A DNA stretch of 64,000 nucleotides from an uncultured Eubacteriales bacterium (GTDB lineage Bacteria > Bacillota > Clostridia > Christensenellales > Borkfalkiaceae): assembly GCA_900542935.1 (NCBI GenBank), contig UQPN01000009.1, positions 1 through 64,000 of the forward strand, read 5' to 3'. Position 1 is the first letter of the stretch; each line of letters starts with the position of its first letter. Below the pieces are notes generated by a model that saw only the letters and a program-made list of their open reading frames with translations, ran no database searches and was not told the DNA's origin. Both the position numbers and the translations under genes were made by a program. Positions 1 to 7,621 of the stretch are shown here, piece by piece.

Positions 1-137
1 ACGGGAATTTACTTGAATATCCGTATATCGCGATAAAAGTAACATCCCCCGACGGGAAACAAACGCTGACGGTGCCGCTCTTGCTGTACGGTTTTGTAAC
101 GGGAATCGAACTGAATCCGAGCGAGGTTATTTTCTGA
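1..137 (+). CDS. Partial hypothetical protein of the prophage (C-terminus only)
   Basis: An open frame runs from the left edge to TGA at 135-137, giving about 45 residues that end in ELNPSEVIF. The sequence alternates hydrophobic and polar residues, as in a beta-rich structural domain. Its stop codon overlaps the ATG of the next gene (TGATG), so the two are probably translationally coupled and part of one structural operon. The position directly before the large anchored protein suggests a virion or secretion component, but no family is recognised. Confidence 0.55.
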   Translation, partial: GNLLEYPYIAIKVTSPDGKQTLTVPLLLYGFVTGIELNPSEVIF

Positions 138-2155
138 TGAAAAAGCAGGTATTGAAAATTTTACGTATCATAGCGACGTTTTTATTAAGCGTAATATCTC
201 TTTTCTGCGGACAGGCAAGCCTGTTCGCTTTTCCCGTTTTCGCCGATTCCGCAAACGTGCAGGAAGCCTTTGAAAACATCAACGTGCTGGACGATTTAAA
301 AGAAACGACAATCGACGGAAAGAAATTCGATTTAACGGATTATAATTTTGACGAAACGAAAGAATTGCAGATTTTTTCGTTCGTAGAATTTTGCTATTCG
401 TTCCGCAGAGATAATACGGATAATTACGGATTGTACGTTTACATTTATAATCCGCAGGGCTTGAAAATCGAAAACGACAGTTCTTTGCACTCCATTACAA
501 TACGCCACGGCGATGATAACAGTCAGAACTTTGTAAAATATCCTTTACTGCTTTTGAATCAATCCGCGGGGAATTATTACGGATTGTTCTATAAATTCAA
601 AGTATCTTTAAGCGATAAGCAGAAAACGGAAATTTTGCAGGGCGATTATAAGGTCAATTCTACGTTACGTCGTTACGAAGTCGGTGAAATCGAATTGAAA
701 ACGCCGTCGGAAATAAAATCCTGCCCTGTAGGAATTGTATATAAATTTTCGGGATATGCGAAAGGTTACGGCGCGGACGAATCCGCCGAAAGCACGCTGA
801 AAATGATAACCGAGGGTAATCAGGAAGTAATTCCGCTTAAAGTGAAGCCTACGTTTTATCGTCCTGAGGGCACGAACGGGAAGAACGATTATACGCAGGA
901 TAGTTTACATAGCGTGTATTTTGCCGTTCCGAATCATTTTATCAATAAGTACGGCGAAATGTATGCCGTTCACGCATCTTGGCTGAACGCCGTTTTAAAA
1001 CCTATGCTCGTTACGGGGAATCAAGAAGCCTATAATGCTATTAGCGCCTATTTAGGACAACCCCTACCCGAATATACTCAGAACAAGAAAACTTCGTTTC
1101 ATACAGATGATTTAAAATATATGTATTACGGCGATTTTACTTCTGATGGTATGGGCGACAGCCGCTCTTTTTCTTTCGGATATGGTTATAATACTGTTCC
1201 GTCCAACAGCGGCGTAGGGATTACGAATCAGATTAAAACGGGATATTTGCTTTCCGCCTTGTACGGATTGTTCTATTCAGGAAACGGTACCGACAGCGCA
1301 GATAACTATTCTCTTCCTTCCGAAACATTGTATAAGGAACTTTTAAAAAGCAAGGATTTATACGGTGGCGAACTTGTAAACGAAAAATTCAGCAAAGAAA
1401 TTTTTGAAAGCGTAGACGATTCGATTACCGAAGTAAACCTTTCCCGCGACGACCTTGTTTTAGGAAAGTCGTTCTTAACAAGCCAGAAACTTACTCAAAC
1501 TTTTTGGGAAAAGTTTTGGGGAAAGAAAAACTACACTACCGCGAATACGGATAATATATCCGTTATAGAAGAAGTTACCGACGAAAAATTAAACGGCGAC
1601 CGTACGACGGTTTGCAATCGTTTGTATATTTTTGAAAACGATTATAACGATTTCAAAAATTATTACGATACATACGCGAAAAGCAAAAACAACGAATATA
1701 ACGAGCAGTGCACCGTTTATTTGTTTCGTTATATGGTCAGCGATTACGTTGCGCAGGAAGCCACTTTATTTGAGTATACCTCAGAGGGATTTATTGGTTC
1801 TGGCTGGGCAGAACGAGATACAAACGCATATTTCTTTCAGGAAACCGTCAATTTGAATTTCGATATAATCGATTTGACGTTCGTGAAAGATGACGTGTAT
1901 ACCGTTATTCCCGTGGCTATGGCGCCAATAGACGTTATTCACGATTCTACCGCTCCCGTAAAAACCACGCCCGATAAAGATTTCGATTGGAAGAAACTTC
2001 TGAAAATCGTGCTCGGCGGGTTGCTTCTGATTCTGTTGCTTATGATTCTTATGCCCCTGCTCCCGTCGCTCATAAGTCTGATTATTAAAATCGCGGTTCT
2101 TCCGTTCAGACTGCTTGCGGCAATCTTCAAAGCGATATTTCATAAGCGGGAATAA
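137..2155 (+). CDS. Large secreted, C-terminally membrane-anchored protein, candidate phage adsorption (pIII-like) protein
   Basis: The protein has 672 residues. It has a signal peptide (basic start MKKQVLKILR, hydrophobic core, probable cleavage near FADSA at about 36-39), a long polar extracytoplasmic region rich in Tyr, Asn and Asp, and a very hydrophobic C-terminal stretch from about 619 to 668 ending in HKRE. This layout (signal peptide, exposed body, C-terminal anchor) is that of the filamentous phage adsorption/release protein pIII. Its place upstream of the Zot-like ATPase also fits an inovirus structural block. No sequence motif of a named family is recognised, so the role is inferred from topology and context. 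The ATG overlaps the previous stop. Confidence 0.6.
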   Translation: MKKQVLKILRIIATFLLSVISLFCGQASLFAFPVFADSANVQEAFENINVLDDLKETTIDGKKFDLTDYNFDETKELQIFSFVEFCYSFRRDNTDNYGLYVYIYNPQGLKIENDSSLHSITIRHGDDNSQNFVKYPLLLLNQSAGNYYGLFYKFKVSLSDKQKTEILQGDYKVNSTLRRYEVGEIELKTPSEIKSCPVGIVYKFSGYAKGYGADESAESTLKMITEGNQEVIPLKVKPTFYRPEGTNGKNDYTQDSLHSVYFAVPNHFINKYGEMYAVHASWLNAVLKPMLVTGNQEAYNAISAYLGQPLPEYTQNKKTSFHTDDLKYMYYGDFTSDGMGDSRSFSFGYGYNTVPSNSGVGITNQIKTGYLLSALYGLFYSGNGTDSADNYSLPSETLYKELLKSKDLYGGELVNEKFSKEIFESVDDSITEVNLSRDDLVLGKSFLTSQKLTQTFWEKFWGKKNYTTANTDNISVIEEVTDEKLNGDRTTVCNRLYIFENDYNDFKNYYDTYAKSKNNEYNEQCTVYLFRYMVSDYVAQEATLFEYTSEGFIGSGWAERDTNAYFFQETVNLNFDIIDLTFVKDDVYTVIPVAMAPIDVIHDSTAPVKTTPDKDFDWKKLLKIVLGGLLLILLLMILMPLLPSLISLIIKIAVLPFRLLAAIFKAIFHKRE

Positions 2156-2180
2156 AAAAACGTGCTAAACAACGTTTTTT
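2154..2180 (+). terminator. Weak intrinsic terminator-like hairpin after the large anchored protein
   Basis: AAAAAACGT and ACGTTTTTT form a 9-bp A/T-rich stem that starts at the stop codon and ends in a T-run. Confidence 0.45.
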
Positions 2181-2239
2181 AAAGGAAATTCCGCGTATGC
2201 GGTTCTGCTCCCTGCAAGGGTTATAACAACAAAAAAAAG

Positions 2240-2280
2240 ACTGTCGGACGAATCGAGTGTAAACTCTACCGTTCGGCAGT
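2240..2280 (+). other. Long intergenic hairpin in the prophage
   Basis: ACTGTCGGACG (2240-2250) can pair along its full length with CGTTCGGCAGT (2270-2280), counting two G-T pairs. An inner GAG/CTC stem extends it. It lies in front of the 117-residue gene and has no T-run, so it is more like a structural or packaging/origin element than a terminator. Confidence 0.45.
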
Positions 2281-2305
2281 CCGAATTATACGAAAGGACA
2301 AATAT

Positions 2306-2659
2306 ATGGTAAAGAATAAAAAATCAAGTTTTCATTGTAAATCTGAAAAACAAAAAAAGGCTATCGCTAAAAGTTACGCAAAAAAGAAAAGCGGTAGAAT
2401 TGAAGCGCCGTATCCGCATTTTAGATATTATAAAAAATCAAAGCACCCCGCACTTATAGTCGGCGAACAACCCGTTGACGAATATAAATATCGTAAGGTT
2501 ATGCACGGCGAAAAGGACGGTAGTCGTAATAATGAAATCGTATATCCAAATCCTGATAAGCGAGATAATGAACCTATGTATATAGGAAAGCGAACACGGC
2601 ACGATAAGAAAGATAATTTTGAAAATGTTCCATTGCCGTGGAAATATCCCCAAAAATAG
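2306..2659 (+). CDS. Basic hypothetical protein of the prophage, 117 aa
   Basis: A good ribosome binding site (AAAGGA) lies before the ATG. The protein is strongly basic, with Lys/Arg clusters throughout (for example KKAIAKSYAKKKSGR near the N-terminus) and a Pro/Tyr-rich C-terminal half. It has no signal peptide or membrane helix. Such charge suggests binding of nucleic acid, for example phage single-stranded DNA, but no family is recognised. It sits between two hairpin-bearing gaps in the structural part of the prophage. Confidence 0.6.
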   Translation: MVKNKKSSFHCKSEKQKKAIAKSYAKKKSGRIEAPYPHFRYYKKSKHPALIVGEQPVDEYKYRKVMHGEKDGSRNNEIVYPNPDKRDNEPMYIGKRTRHDKKDNFENVPLPWKYPQK

Positions 2660-2669
2660 CATAAAAAAA

Positions 2670-2724
2670 GTAGCGTCCACAAGAAGCATTATCTTCTCGC
2701 AATGGGTCATTACAACCACGCTAC
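2670..2724 (+). other. Three-way-junction-like inverted repeat in the prophage
   Basis: GTAGCGT (2670-2676) pairs perfectly with ACGCTAC (2718-2724). Between them AGAAG/CTTCT (2682-2686 with 2693-2697) and a short GGT/ACC form two inner stems, giving a cloverleaf-like fold. It is not a tRNA. It may serve as a terminator, packaging signal or replication element. Confidence 0.5.
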
Positions 2725-2825
2725 TGTTGTTATTATATACTTATCTTTTTAAAAAGTCAAGCAAAAATGCGAGAATAGCAAAAAAATAAAGCAGAAAAAG
2801 TATTTAAGACATAGGAAATAAGGAA

Positions 2826-2918
2826 ATGCAAACGTTTAAAAGGCTACTGAAAGTATTTTGCGGCATAATCATTGTTTTAATTATCGGCTACTTTATTTAT
2901 ACGGGAACGAGAGTATGA
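2826..2918 (+). CDS. 30-residue single-helix membrane protein, candidate minor coat protein
   Basis: A small frame with a good ribosome binding site (AAGGAA) encodes 30 residues. The start MQTFKRLLKVF is basic, followed by a hydrophobic helix (about residues 12-24) and a short polar tail ending in TGTRV. Size and topology match the tiny end-cap proteins of filamentous phages (pVII/pIX type). Its TGA overlaps the ATG of the Zot-like gene (ATGA at 2915-2918), so the two are translationally coupled. Function is inferred from size, helix and position. Confidence 0.6.
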   Translation: MQTFKRLLKVFCGIIIVLIIGYFIYTGTRV

Positions 2919-5116
2919 AAGCGGAAAGAAAAATCGATTATAGGCATATTATCTGCGTTTTAATCACGCTCGGATTCGTTGCACTTGGTATCTTCCGCTT
3001 TTTCGGCTGTATCGGCAGAATAATTGAAAGCGTAAGAGATTGCGGGCTTTCGGTAGCGTATTATTTTTGCGAAATCTTCGAGATTCCGCACCACATAACG
3101 CCGACGGTAAATGACTTGCCGAAAATACCGTTTTTCGATTTCCCGTCGCAAATGCCCGACGTTCCCACTGTTCCCGACGTTCCGTCCGTTCCGCTTCCCG
3201 ATAATTGGGAAAAATTTAAAATTAAGTGGTCGGCATATTGGCGGCTTTGGGCAACGAAAGAGAATTACTTCGGGTATCTTTCCGCCGTGGGAAATGCGCT
3301 GTATATTTTCAGCAAGGTAATTGTAATTATTATTCCGTTTATCTTGCTTGTGTGGCTGTTGCTTCGCCGTATGTTAAAAACGCAAAACAACGATTACGAT
3401 AAGGACAGCAAACCGCTGGCTGCATACAAGCGCATTACGGCGCATACGTATATTCCGCTAAAAACTTGGCTCGTCGGCTTTGTTGGGTTTATACGGGAAT
3501 ACAAGAATTATTATATAATGTGGCTGTGCCTGTGGGCATTGTATTTTAACGCGTTTGCGATTCTTATCGAATTTATCGCGTATTACCTGTATTTCGTGGT
3601 ATCGTTCGATTTTCTCAACCTTTACAGGCAGGTATATAAACTGTTCCTCGACTTATCGGCGGCATTTACGTTTATTCCGCTGTGGGTGTGGGCTGTGGTT
3701 GGTCTTGTTGCATTGGACAAGTTTCGGAAGAATATCGCCTACGGGGTGCTGAACCACTTCGAGAGAAGAAACCGCGGGTTTATCAATGCCCGCCCTATCG
3801 TGTATATGGTATGCGGAACAATGGGTAAAAAGAAAACGACGGCTATCACGGATATGGCGCTTTCGCAGGAAGCAATGCTACGGGATAAAGCGTTTGAAAA
3901 GATATTGGAAAACGATTTGAAATTTCCGAATTTTCCTTGGATAAACCTTGAAAACGAATTAAAGCGGGCTATGGAATATCACGAAGTCTACAATCTTGCG
4001 ACGGTGCGGAAGTTTATCGCGAAGAAGCGGGAACGTTTTTTCAAGTTGGCGACGGAAGAAAAGATTTTCGGCTATGATTATTCCCGCTACAATACGTTTT
4101 ACAACGATAATCTGAAAGTAACGGATATATGGGAAACGATAGAAACGTATTCGCTGTTATACTTCATTTACGTGATACAATCGTCGCTACTTATCAGCAA
4201 TTACAGCATACGCGTAGACGGCGTGCTTTCAGACTTGGGCAATTTTCCGCTCTGGAGCGCGGATTTCTTTAAATCGGACAGCCGACTTATCGACAGTTAC
4301 AGTCGCCACGCACATATTATCGACTTCGATTCTTTGCGTTTGGGGCGAAAAGTGGTAGAAAAGAACCGCAAAGCAAATTCTTTCGATTTCGGCGTGGTGA
4401 TAATTACCGAAGTCGGCAAAGAACGCGGAAACAGCATAGAACTATCCGAAAAGAAGAAAAAAGACGAAGCGACGAATCAGAAGAACGACCTTTTCAACAG
4501 TTGGCTGAAAATGGTACGCCATTCCGCTACGGTGGATAATTTTCCGTTCGTGCGGGTGATAACGGACGAACAACGTCCCGAAAGTTGGGGAGCGGACGCG
4601 CGGGATTTGTGCGAAATCGTGCATATCAGAGAAAGCGGCGAAACGCGGCTTGCAATGCCCTTTTTCTCGCTTGCAGAACTGCTTTACGGCTGGCTTTATA
4701 ATAAGTTTTCGGGGCTGTATTACGAATATCGTTTTAACCGCGGCGATAATACGCTTGCTATGTATCTTCTGAAAGGACTGACGGCGAAAATGCGCGATTA
4801 TTACACGGGAATTTATAATCGTTTCGGTTATTGCGTTCTTTCGGTGCAGGTGGAAAGCGGCACGCAGGACGGCACGATACAAGACGACAAATATTATTTA
4901 ATGTCGAAAAAGATTTACAGCAAGCGATTTTCAACGGACTGTTTTTCGGACTTCTTTACGGTAAAAGCGTTGCGTTCGCCCGTCGGTATCAACGATTTGA
5001 ACGAATACGCCACGGAAAAAGCCACGTTCGGGGAACTTGCAATGCAGAACTCTTATTTCGTAAACGACCTGTTAAACGGGTTGAAAAACGATGAAAACAA
5101 GGAAAAGGAAGATTGA
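2915..5116 (+). CDS. Zot/pI-like assembly ATPase with N-terminal membrane helices
   Basis: The protein has 733 residues from the ATG coupled to the small upstream gene; an upstream in-frame ATG at 2858 lies inside that gene and is less likely. Hydrophobic helices lie near 11-29, 127-152, 199-235 (two) and 244-270. A Pro-rich segment (PDVPTVPDVPSVPLP) lies between the first two. A P-loop GTMGKKKT (about 301-308) follows a VYM strand, matching the Zot/pI pattern GxxGxGK[ST] except for K in place of the second G. A Walker B-like strand VVIITE (about 494-499) and an RHSATVDNFPFVRVITDEQRP segment near 535 resemble the Zot 'RH..diilitQ' sensor region. Zot/pI proteins drive extrusion of filamentous phage through the membrane. 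The helices precede the ATPase here, whereas in M13 pI they follow it. Alternative: another membrane-bound DNA-translocating ATPase. Confidence 0.62.
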   Translation: MKAERKIDYRHIICVLITLGFVALGIFRFFGCIGRIIESVRDCGLSVAYYFCEIFEIPHHITPTVNDLPKIPFFDFPSQMPDVPTVPDVPSVPLPDNWEKFKIKWSAYWRLWATKENYFGYLSAVGNALYIFSKVIVIIIPFILLVWLLLRRMLKTQNNDYDKDSKPLAAYKRITAHTYIPLKTWLVGFVGFIREYKNYYIMWLCLWALYFNAFAILIEFIAYYLYFVVSFDFLNLYRQVYKLFLDLSAAFTFIPLWVWAVVGLVALDKFRKNIAYGVLNHFERRNRGFINARPIVYMVCGTMGKKKTTAITDMALSQEAMLRDKAFEKILENDLKFPNFPWINLENELKRAMEYHEVYNLATVRKFIAKKRERFFKLATEEKIFGYDYSRYNTFYNDNLKVTDIWETIETYSLLYFIYVIQSSLLISNYSIRVDGVLSDLGNFPLWSADFFKSDSRLIDSYSRHAHIIDFDSLRLGRKVVEKNRKANSFDFGVVIITEVGKERGNSIELSEKKKKDEATNQKNDLFNSWLKMVRHSATVDNFPFVRVITDEQRPESWGADARDLCEIVHIRESGETRLAMPFFSLAELLYGWLYNKFSGLYYEYRFNRGDNTLAMYLLKGLTAKMRDYYTGIYNRFGYCVLSVQVESGTQDGTIQDDKYYLMSKKIYSKRFSTDCFSDFFTVKALRSPVGINDLNEYATEKATFGELAMQNSYFVNDLLNGLKNDENKEKED

Positions 5117-5118
5117 AT

Positions 5119-5499
5119 ATGAGCAGATACAAAAAGACGAATGTCGGAAAGATAGGTTATTGCGACAATAAGACGCTCGGAATTAAAGGCGCAGACGGCA
5201 AACTTTTAAACGGCGGGCATTACGTGTATATCCGCGAAGTAAAAGACGGCAAATGTAACGTCAACGTTATTACTTCGTTGGAAGATAGAAAAGGTATTTA
5301 CGATTTAAGAAAAGTCGGGAAAGTCAAATACGGGCTATTATACCCTATTCCGAAAGGCGAAGCGGATTTCACGCGGTGGTCGGCAATTAACCTTGACGGC
5401 AATATGAAAAATATACCGATTTCGCAAATAAAAAATATCGGAAGTAAGAAAATAAAAAGCCGACACAAATTCTTTGTCGGCAAATACACGAAAAAATAA
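5119..5499 (+). CDS. Hypothetical prophage protein, 126 aa
   Basis: The start is set at ATG 5119 because AAGGAAG lies eight bases upstream; a TTG at 5113 would overlap the previous stop more deeply. The protein is basic and probably beta-rich, with a central GHYVYIREVKDGKCNVNVIT stretch and a lysine-rich end. The central strand pattern faintly recalls the MazF/PemK-type barrel, but conserved residues cannot be confirmed. A single-stranded DNA-binding role would also fit an inovirus. A short inverted repeat (GCCGAC...GTCGGC) is embedded in the 3' end of the gene. Confidence 0.55.
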   Translation: MSRYKKTNVGKIGYCDNKTLGIKGADGKLLNGGHYVYIREVKDGKCNVNVITSLEDRKGIYDLRKVGKVKYGLLYPIPKGEADFTRWSAINLDGNMKNIPISQIKNIGSKKIKSRHKFFVGKYTKK

Positions 5500-5505
5500 A
5501 AAAAT

Positions 5506-5576
5506 GCGGCTTGTATTTCAACAAACCGCGCGTTGCATTTGGCAACGATTATTTGCGCTTGGCTTAATGCCTACGC
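5506..5576 (+). other. Cluster of three consecutive hairpins in the prophage
   Basis: Within the gap 5500-5663, three stems follow each other: GCGGCTTGT/ACAAACCGC (5506-5529, one mismatch), CGTTGC/GCAACG (5531-5547, perfect) and GCGcttGGC/GCCtaCGC (5555-5576). Tandem hairpins in a filamentous phage intergenic region typically mark replication origins or the packaging signal. Confidence 0.5.
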
Positions 5577-5663
5577 TCTACATATAGTATACGCAAAAAA
5601 TCGGTAAAAGTCAACAAAAACGCGTTAATTCGCGAAAAAAAATTTTAAAGGCAGGTAAAAACA

Positions 5664-5930
5664 ATGAAACAAGCAAAACGGACAATGCGTGAAAAACTCG
5701 ATCACAACAAAAAACTGTACGGAAGAAACAGTTTTTCTTCGGGGTACGTAATGGGCGCAACGATTTATTCGGACTATCCGAAATGCGATAAGAACAGCCA
5801 AAAGGAAATCAAAGCGATTATCGATTCATACCACGCAAACGCGAAGAACGGCGACGAATTAAGCAAAGGCTTTATGTGCGGCGTGCGGGACAGCGCGAAC
5901 GAGCGGAAGCAACATCTTAAACGCAGATAA
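5664..5930 (+). CDS. Hypothetical prophage protein, 88 aa
   Basis: A small basic soluble protein with AGGCAGG upstream of its ATG. It contains GYVMGATIYSDYP near the middle and ends in KQHLKRR. No membrane segment, signal peptide or known motif is visible. It lies between the hairpin cluster and the replication gene, a place where rolling-circle elements often carry small accessory or copy-control proteins, but this is only context. Confidence 0.5.
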   Translation: MKQAKRTMREKLDHNKKLYGRNSFSSGYVMGATIYSDYPKCDKNSQKEIKAIIDSYHANAKNGDELSKGFMCGVRDSANERKQHLKRR

Positions 5931-5950
5931 TCTCTTTTTAAGGATATTTT

Positions 5951-6001
5951 CCCCGATAAAATCGGGGTATTCTTCCGCGTAGCGGTGTTTTTCCGCTTAT
6001 G
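5951..6001 (+). other. Two hairpins upstream of the replication gene
   Basis: CCCCGAT-aaa-ATCGGGG (near 5951-5968) is a perfect seven-pair stem. GCGTAGCGG with CCGCTTATGC follows with one bulge. They lie in the leader of the Rep gene and could control its expression. Confidence 0.4.
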
Positions 6002-6031
6002 CAACCCGAATAATAAAAAGGAAATACAACA

Positions 6032-7045
6032 GTGCAAACAGCCGCATATACCCCGATCGACGAAAAATTTGAAACGAATAACCCGTTTTTCCCGTGCTTT
6101 TTCGAGAACGACAGATACGCGCCGCGCCCCGTTCTGCCCGAAGATTGCTATTATAAGATATACCACGACGGCGGCTCTTTTATCGCCACGAAGTGTTTTA
6201 AAAGCCAAAGCGCGCGGAAGAATAAGGGACATAAGAAAGAAGAAATCGACTATATGTTCGATAGTCTTTACGCCACGGCAATGCAATCGGGGCTGACGGA
6301 TAAACATAGCGATCGCGCGCTGACGGCATTTCTGAAAAACGGTCTTATGCCGCTTTTTCCCGAACTTGAAAACGCGGACGAATTTATCGAAAAGAAAATC
6401 AAAGCGAAACGGCATAATCTTGCCGTGCGCAAGAAACGTTTTCGCCGCAAAGCGCATTTAAACCGTTGGAATTATTTTATCACGCTGACATACGACGATA
6501 AAAAACAAACGGCGGAAAGTTTCAGGAAGAAACTCCGCAAGTGTCTTTCAAACTTGCATACGCGGCGCGGGTGGCGATATATGGGCGTATTCGAGCGCGC
6601 GCCCGAAACGGGTAGATTGCATTTTCACGGCTTGATTTACGTACCGTGCGGGGAAATGATCGGCAATATCGAAGAAAAGAAAGATTACAGCACGGCGCAA
6701 GGAAAAATGCAGACGTATCGCGAAAACGATTTCTTTTCGGAAGCGTTCGGGCGTAACGATTTTACGCCGCTCGGCGAAATGCAACTCAAATACGGCAGAA
6801 CGGTAGATTATATCGTGAAATATATCGGCAAGACGAACGAAAGAATATGCTACTCGCGCGGTATACCCACCGTGATTTGCAAAAAACTTTCGGAAGAAAA
6901 CATTATCACGGCATATAAAGACTACGTAGAAAAATATATTTTGTTCGATAACGTGATTGATTGGGAACGGGATATACTGCGGCGCACGAAATACAGTCAG
7001 ATACGCGTTATAGACGTGCTGTGCAACCCGCCGCGCGTGGCTTAG
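6032..7045 (+). CDS. HUH-type rolling-circle replication initiator
   Basis: The protein has 337 residues and starts at GTG, with AAAAGGAA about nine bases upstream. Three Rep motifs are visible in order. Motif I is FITLTYDD (about 149-156). Motif II is RLHFHGLIY with the metal-binding His pair at 197 and 199. Motif III is YIVKYIGK with two tyrosines at 260 and 264 and a lysine at 267. HUH initiators nick one strand at the double-strand origin through a tyrosine ester and start rolling-circle synthesis. The pattern resembles the Rep proteins of inoviruses, microviruses and small plasmids. The two strong hairpins directly downstream are plausible targets. Confidence 0.85.
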   Translation: MQTAAYTPIDEKFETNNPFFPCFFENDRYAPRPVLPEDCYYKIYHDGGSFIATKCFKSQSARKNKGHKKEEIDYMFDSLYATAMQSGLTDKHSDRALTAFLKNGLMPLFPELENADEFIEKKIKAKRHNLAVRKKRFRRKAHLNRWNYFITLTYDDKKQTAESFRKKLRKCLSNLHTRRGWRYMGVFERAPETGRLHFHGLIYVPCGEMIGNIEEKKDYSTAQGKMQTYRENDFFSEAFGRNDFTPLGEMQLKYGRTVDYIVKYIGKTNERICYSRGIPTVICKKLSEENIITAYKDYVEKYILFDNVIDWERDILRRTKYSQIRVIDVLCNPPRVA

Positions 7046-7200
7046 AGAAGTTGCCCGCCGCGAAAATAACGCACCCGAAAACCGCATAAACACCGCCTTT
7101 GCGCCTATGGAACACATACGGCGTTTTTTCCCGTACGACGGATAAGGAAAATTTCTTGCCGAATTGCCGAAAACCCGCTTTCCGTTTTTATATCAGTCTT

Positions 7201-7241
7201 GGGGGCGGCGTTCGCAAGCGGTTTAGCGCGAACCCGCCCCC
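7201..7241 (+). other. Strong G/C-rich hairpin after the replication gene, candidate origin or packaging signal
   Basis: GGGGGCGG and CCGCCCCC flank GTTCGC and GCGCGAAC. Together they give a 14-pair stem with one bulged C and a short loop. There is no T-run. It is markedly more G+C rich than the surrounding element. Confidence 0.6.
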
Positions 7242-7290
7242 TGTTTAAAAGCGGAAAACCGCAAAATGTATCTGTCTGTCTGTGAAAAAA

Positions 7291-7350
7291 CGCGACACCT
7301 TGCGCCCGCGCGCCGGCGGCGCGCGGCTCGTTTCAGTGCAAGGTGTCGCG
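7291..7350 (+). other. Nested perfect hairpin, candidate origin or packaging signal
   Basis: CGCGACACCTTGC (7291-7303) pairs perfectly with GCAAGGTGTCGCG (7338-7350). Nested inside, CCGCGCGCC (7306-7314) pairs perfectly with GGCGCGCGG (7318-7326) around a three-base loop. The structure lies 245 bases after the Rep stop codon, inside a 576-base gap with no gene, and is preceded by TCTG repeats. Its size and lack of a T-run argue against a simple terminator. Confidence 0.65.
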
Positions 7351-7419
7351 TAATACTCTCTGTATAGTTTTCTTCGCCGAAATTTCCGTTTTTTCGAGTT
7401 TTTATTCCTTTATTATCTC

Positions 7420-7448
7420 TTGACATTATACGGCGTTTGTGTTATATT
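7420..7448 (+). promoter_or_regulatory. Strong sigma-70 type promoter
   Basis: TTGACA (7420-7425), 17-base spacer, TATATT (7443-7448). Transcription would start near 7455, right at the foot of the long hairpin. Confidence 0.8.
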
Positions 7449-7452
7449 ATAT

Positions 7453-7603
7453 TTACCACACAAATTCCATATTTTTGCAAAGGGTACAGATTTACGTTAA
7501 AAATGTATTCTTCTTTTCCCTTTGCGGGAATTTGTGTGGTAACGAATAGATATGAGAGGAATACGTTTTTGAGTGCGATTCCTTTCGGTATCGCACTTTT
7601 TTT
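7453..7603 (+). ncRNA. Structured leader or small RNA ending in an intrinsic terminator
   Basis: Starting at the predicted transcript start, TTACCACACAAATTCC (7453-7468) pairs perfectly over 16 bases with 7527-7542. A nested GCAAAGGG/CCCTTTGC stem (7477-7484 with 7518-7525) lies inside. It is followed by AGTGCGAT/ATCGCACT (7572-7579 with 7590-7597) and a run of seven T, an intrinsic terminator. The ribosome binding site of the nuclease-like gene begins only a few bases later. The unit could be a free RNA of about 150 nt or an attenuated leader. No known riboswitch consensus is recognised. Confidence 0.6.
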
Positions 7604-7621
7604 ATCGGAGGAAGAAGAAAA

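Noticed and set aside
2670..2724. Possible tRNA in the prophage
   Set aside because: The cloverleaf-like pairing lacks the T-arm GGTTCRA, a D-arm consensus and a 7-base anticodon loop.
7453..7542. Known riboswitch upstream of the nuclease-like gene
   Set aside because: No conserved aptamer blocks (T-box, SAM, glycine, c-di-GMP, purine) are visible in the hairpin; only a long stem is seen.
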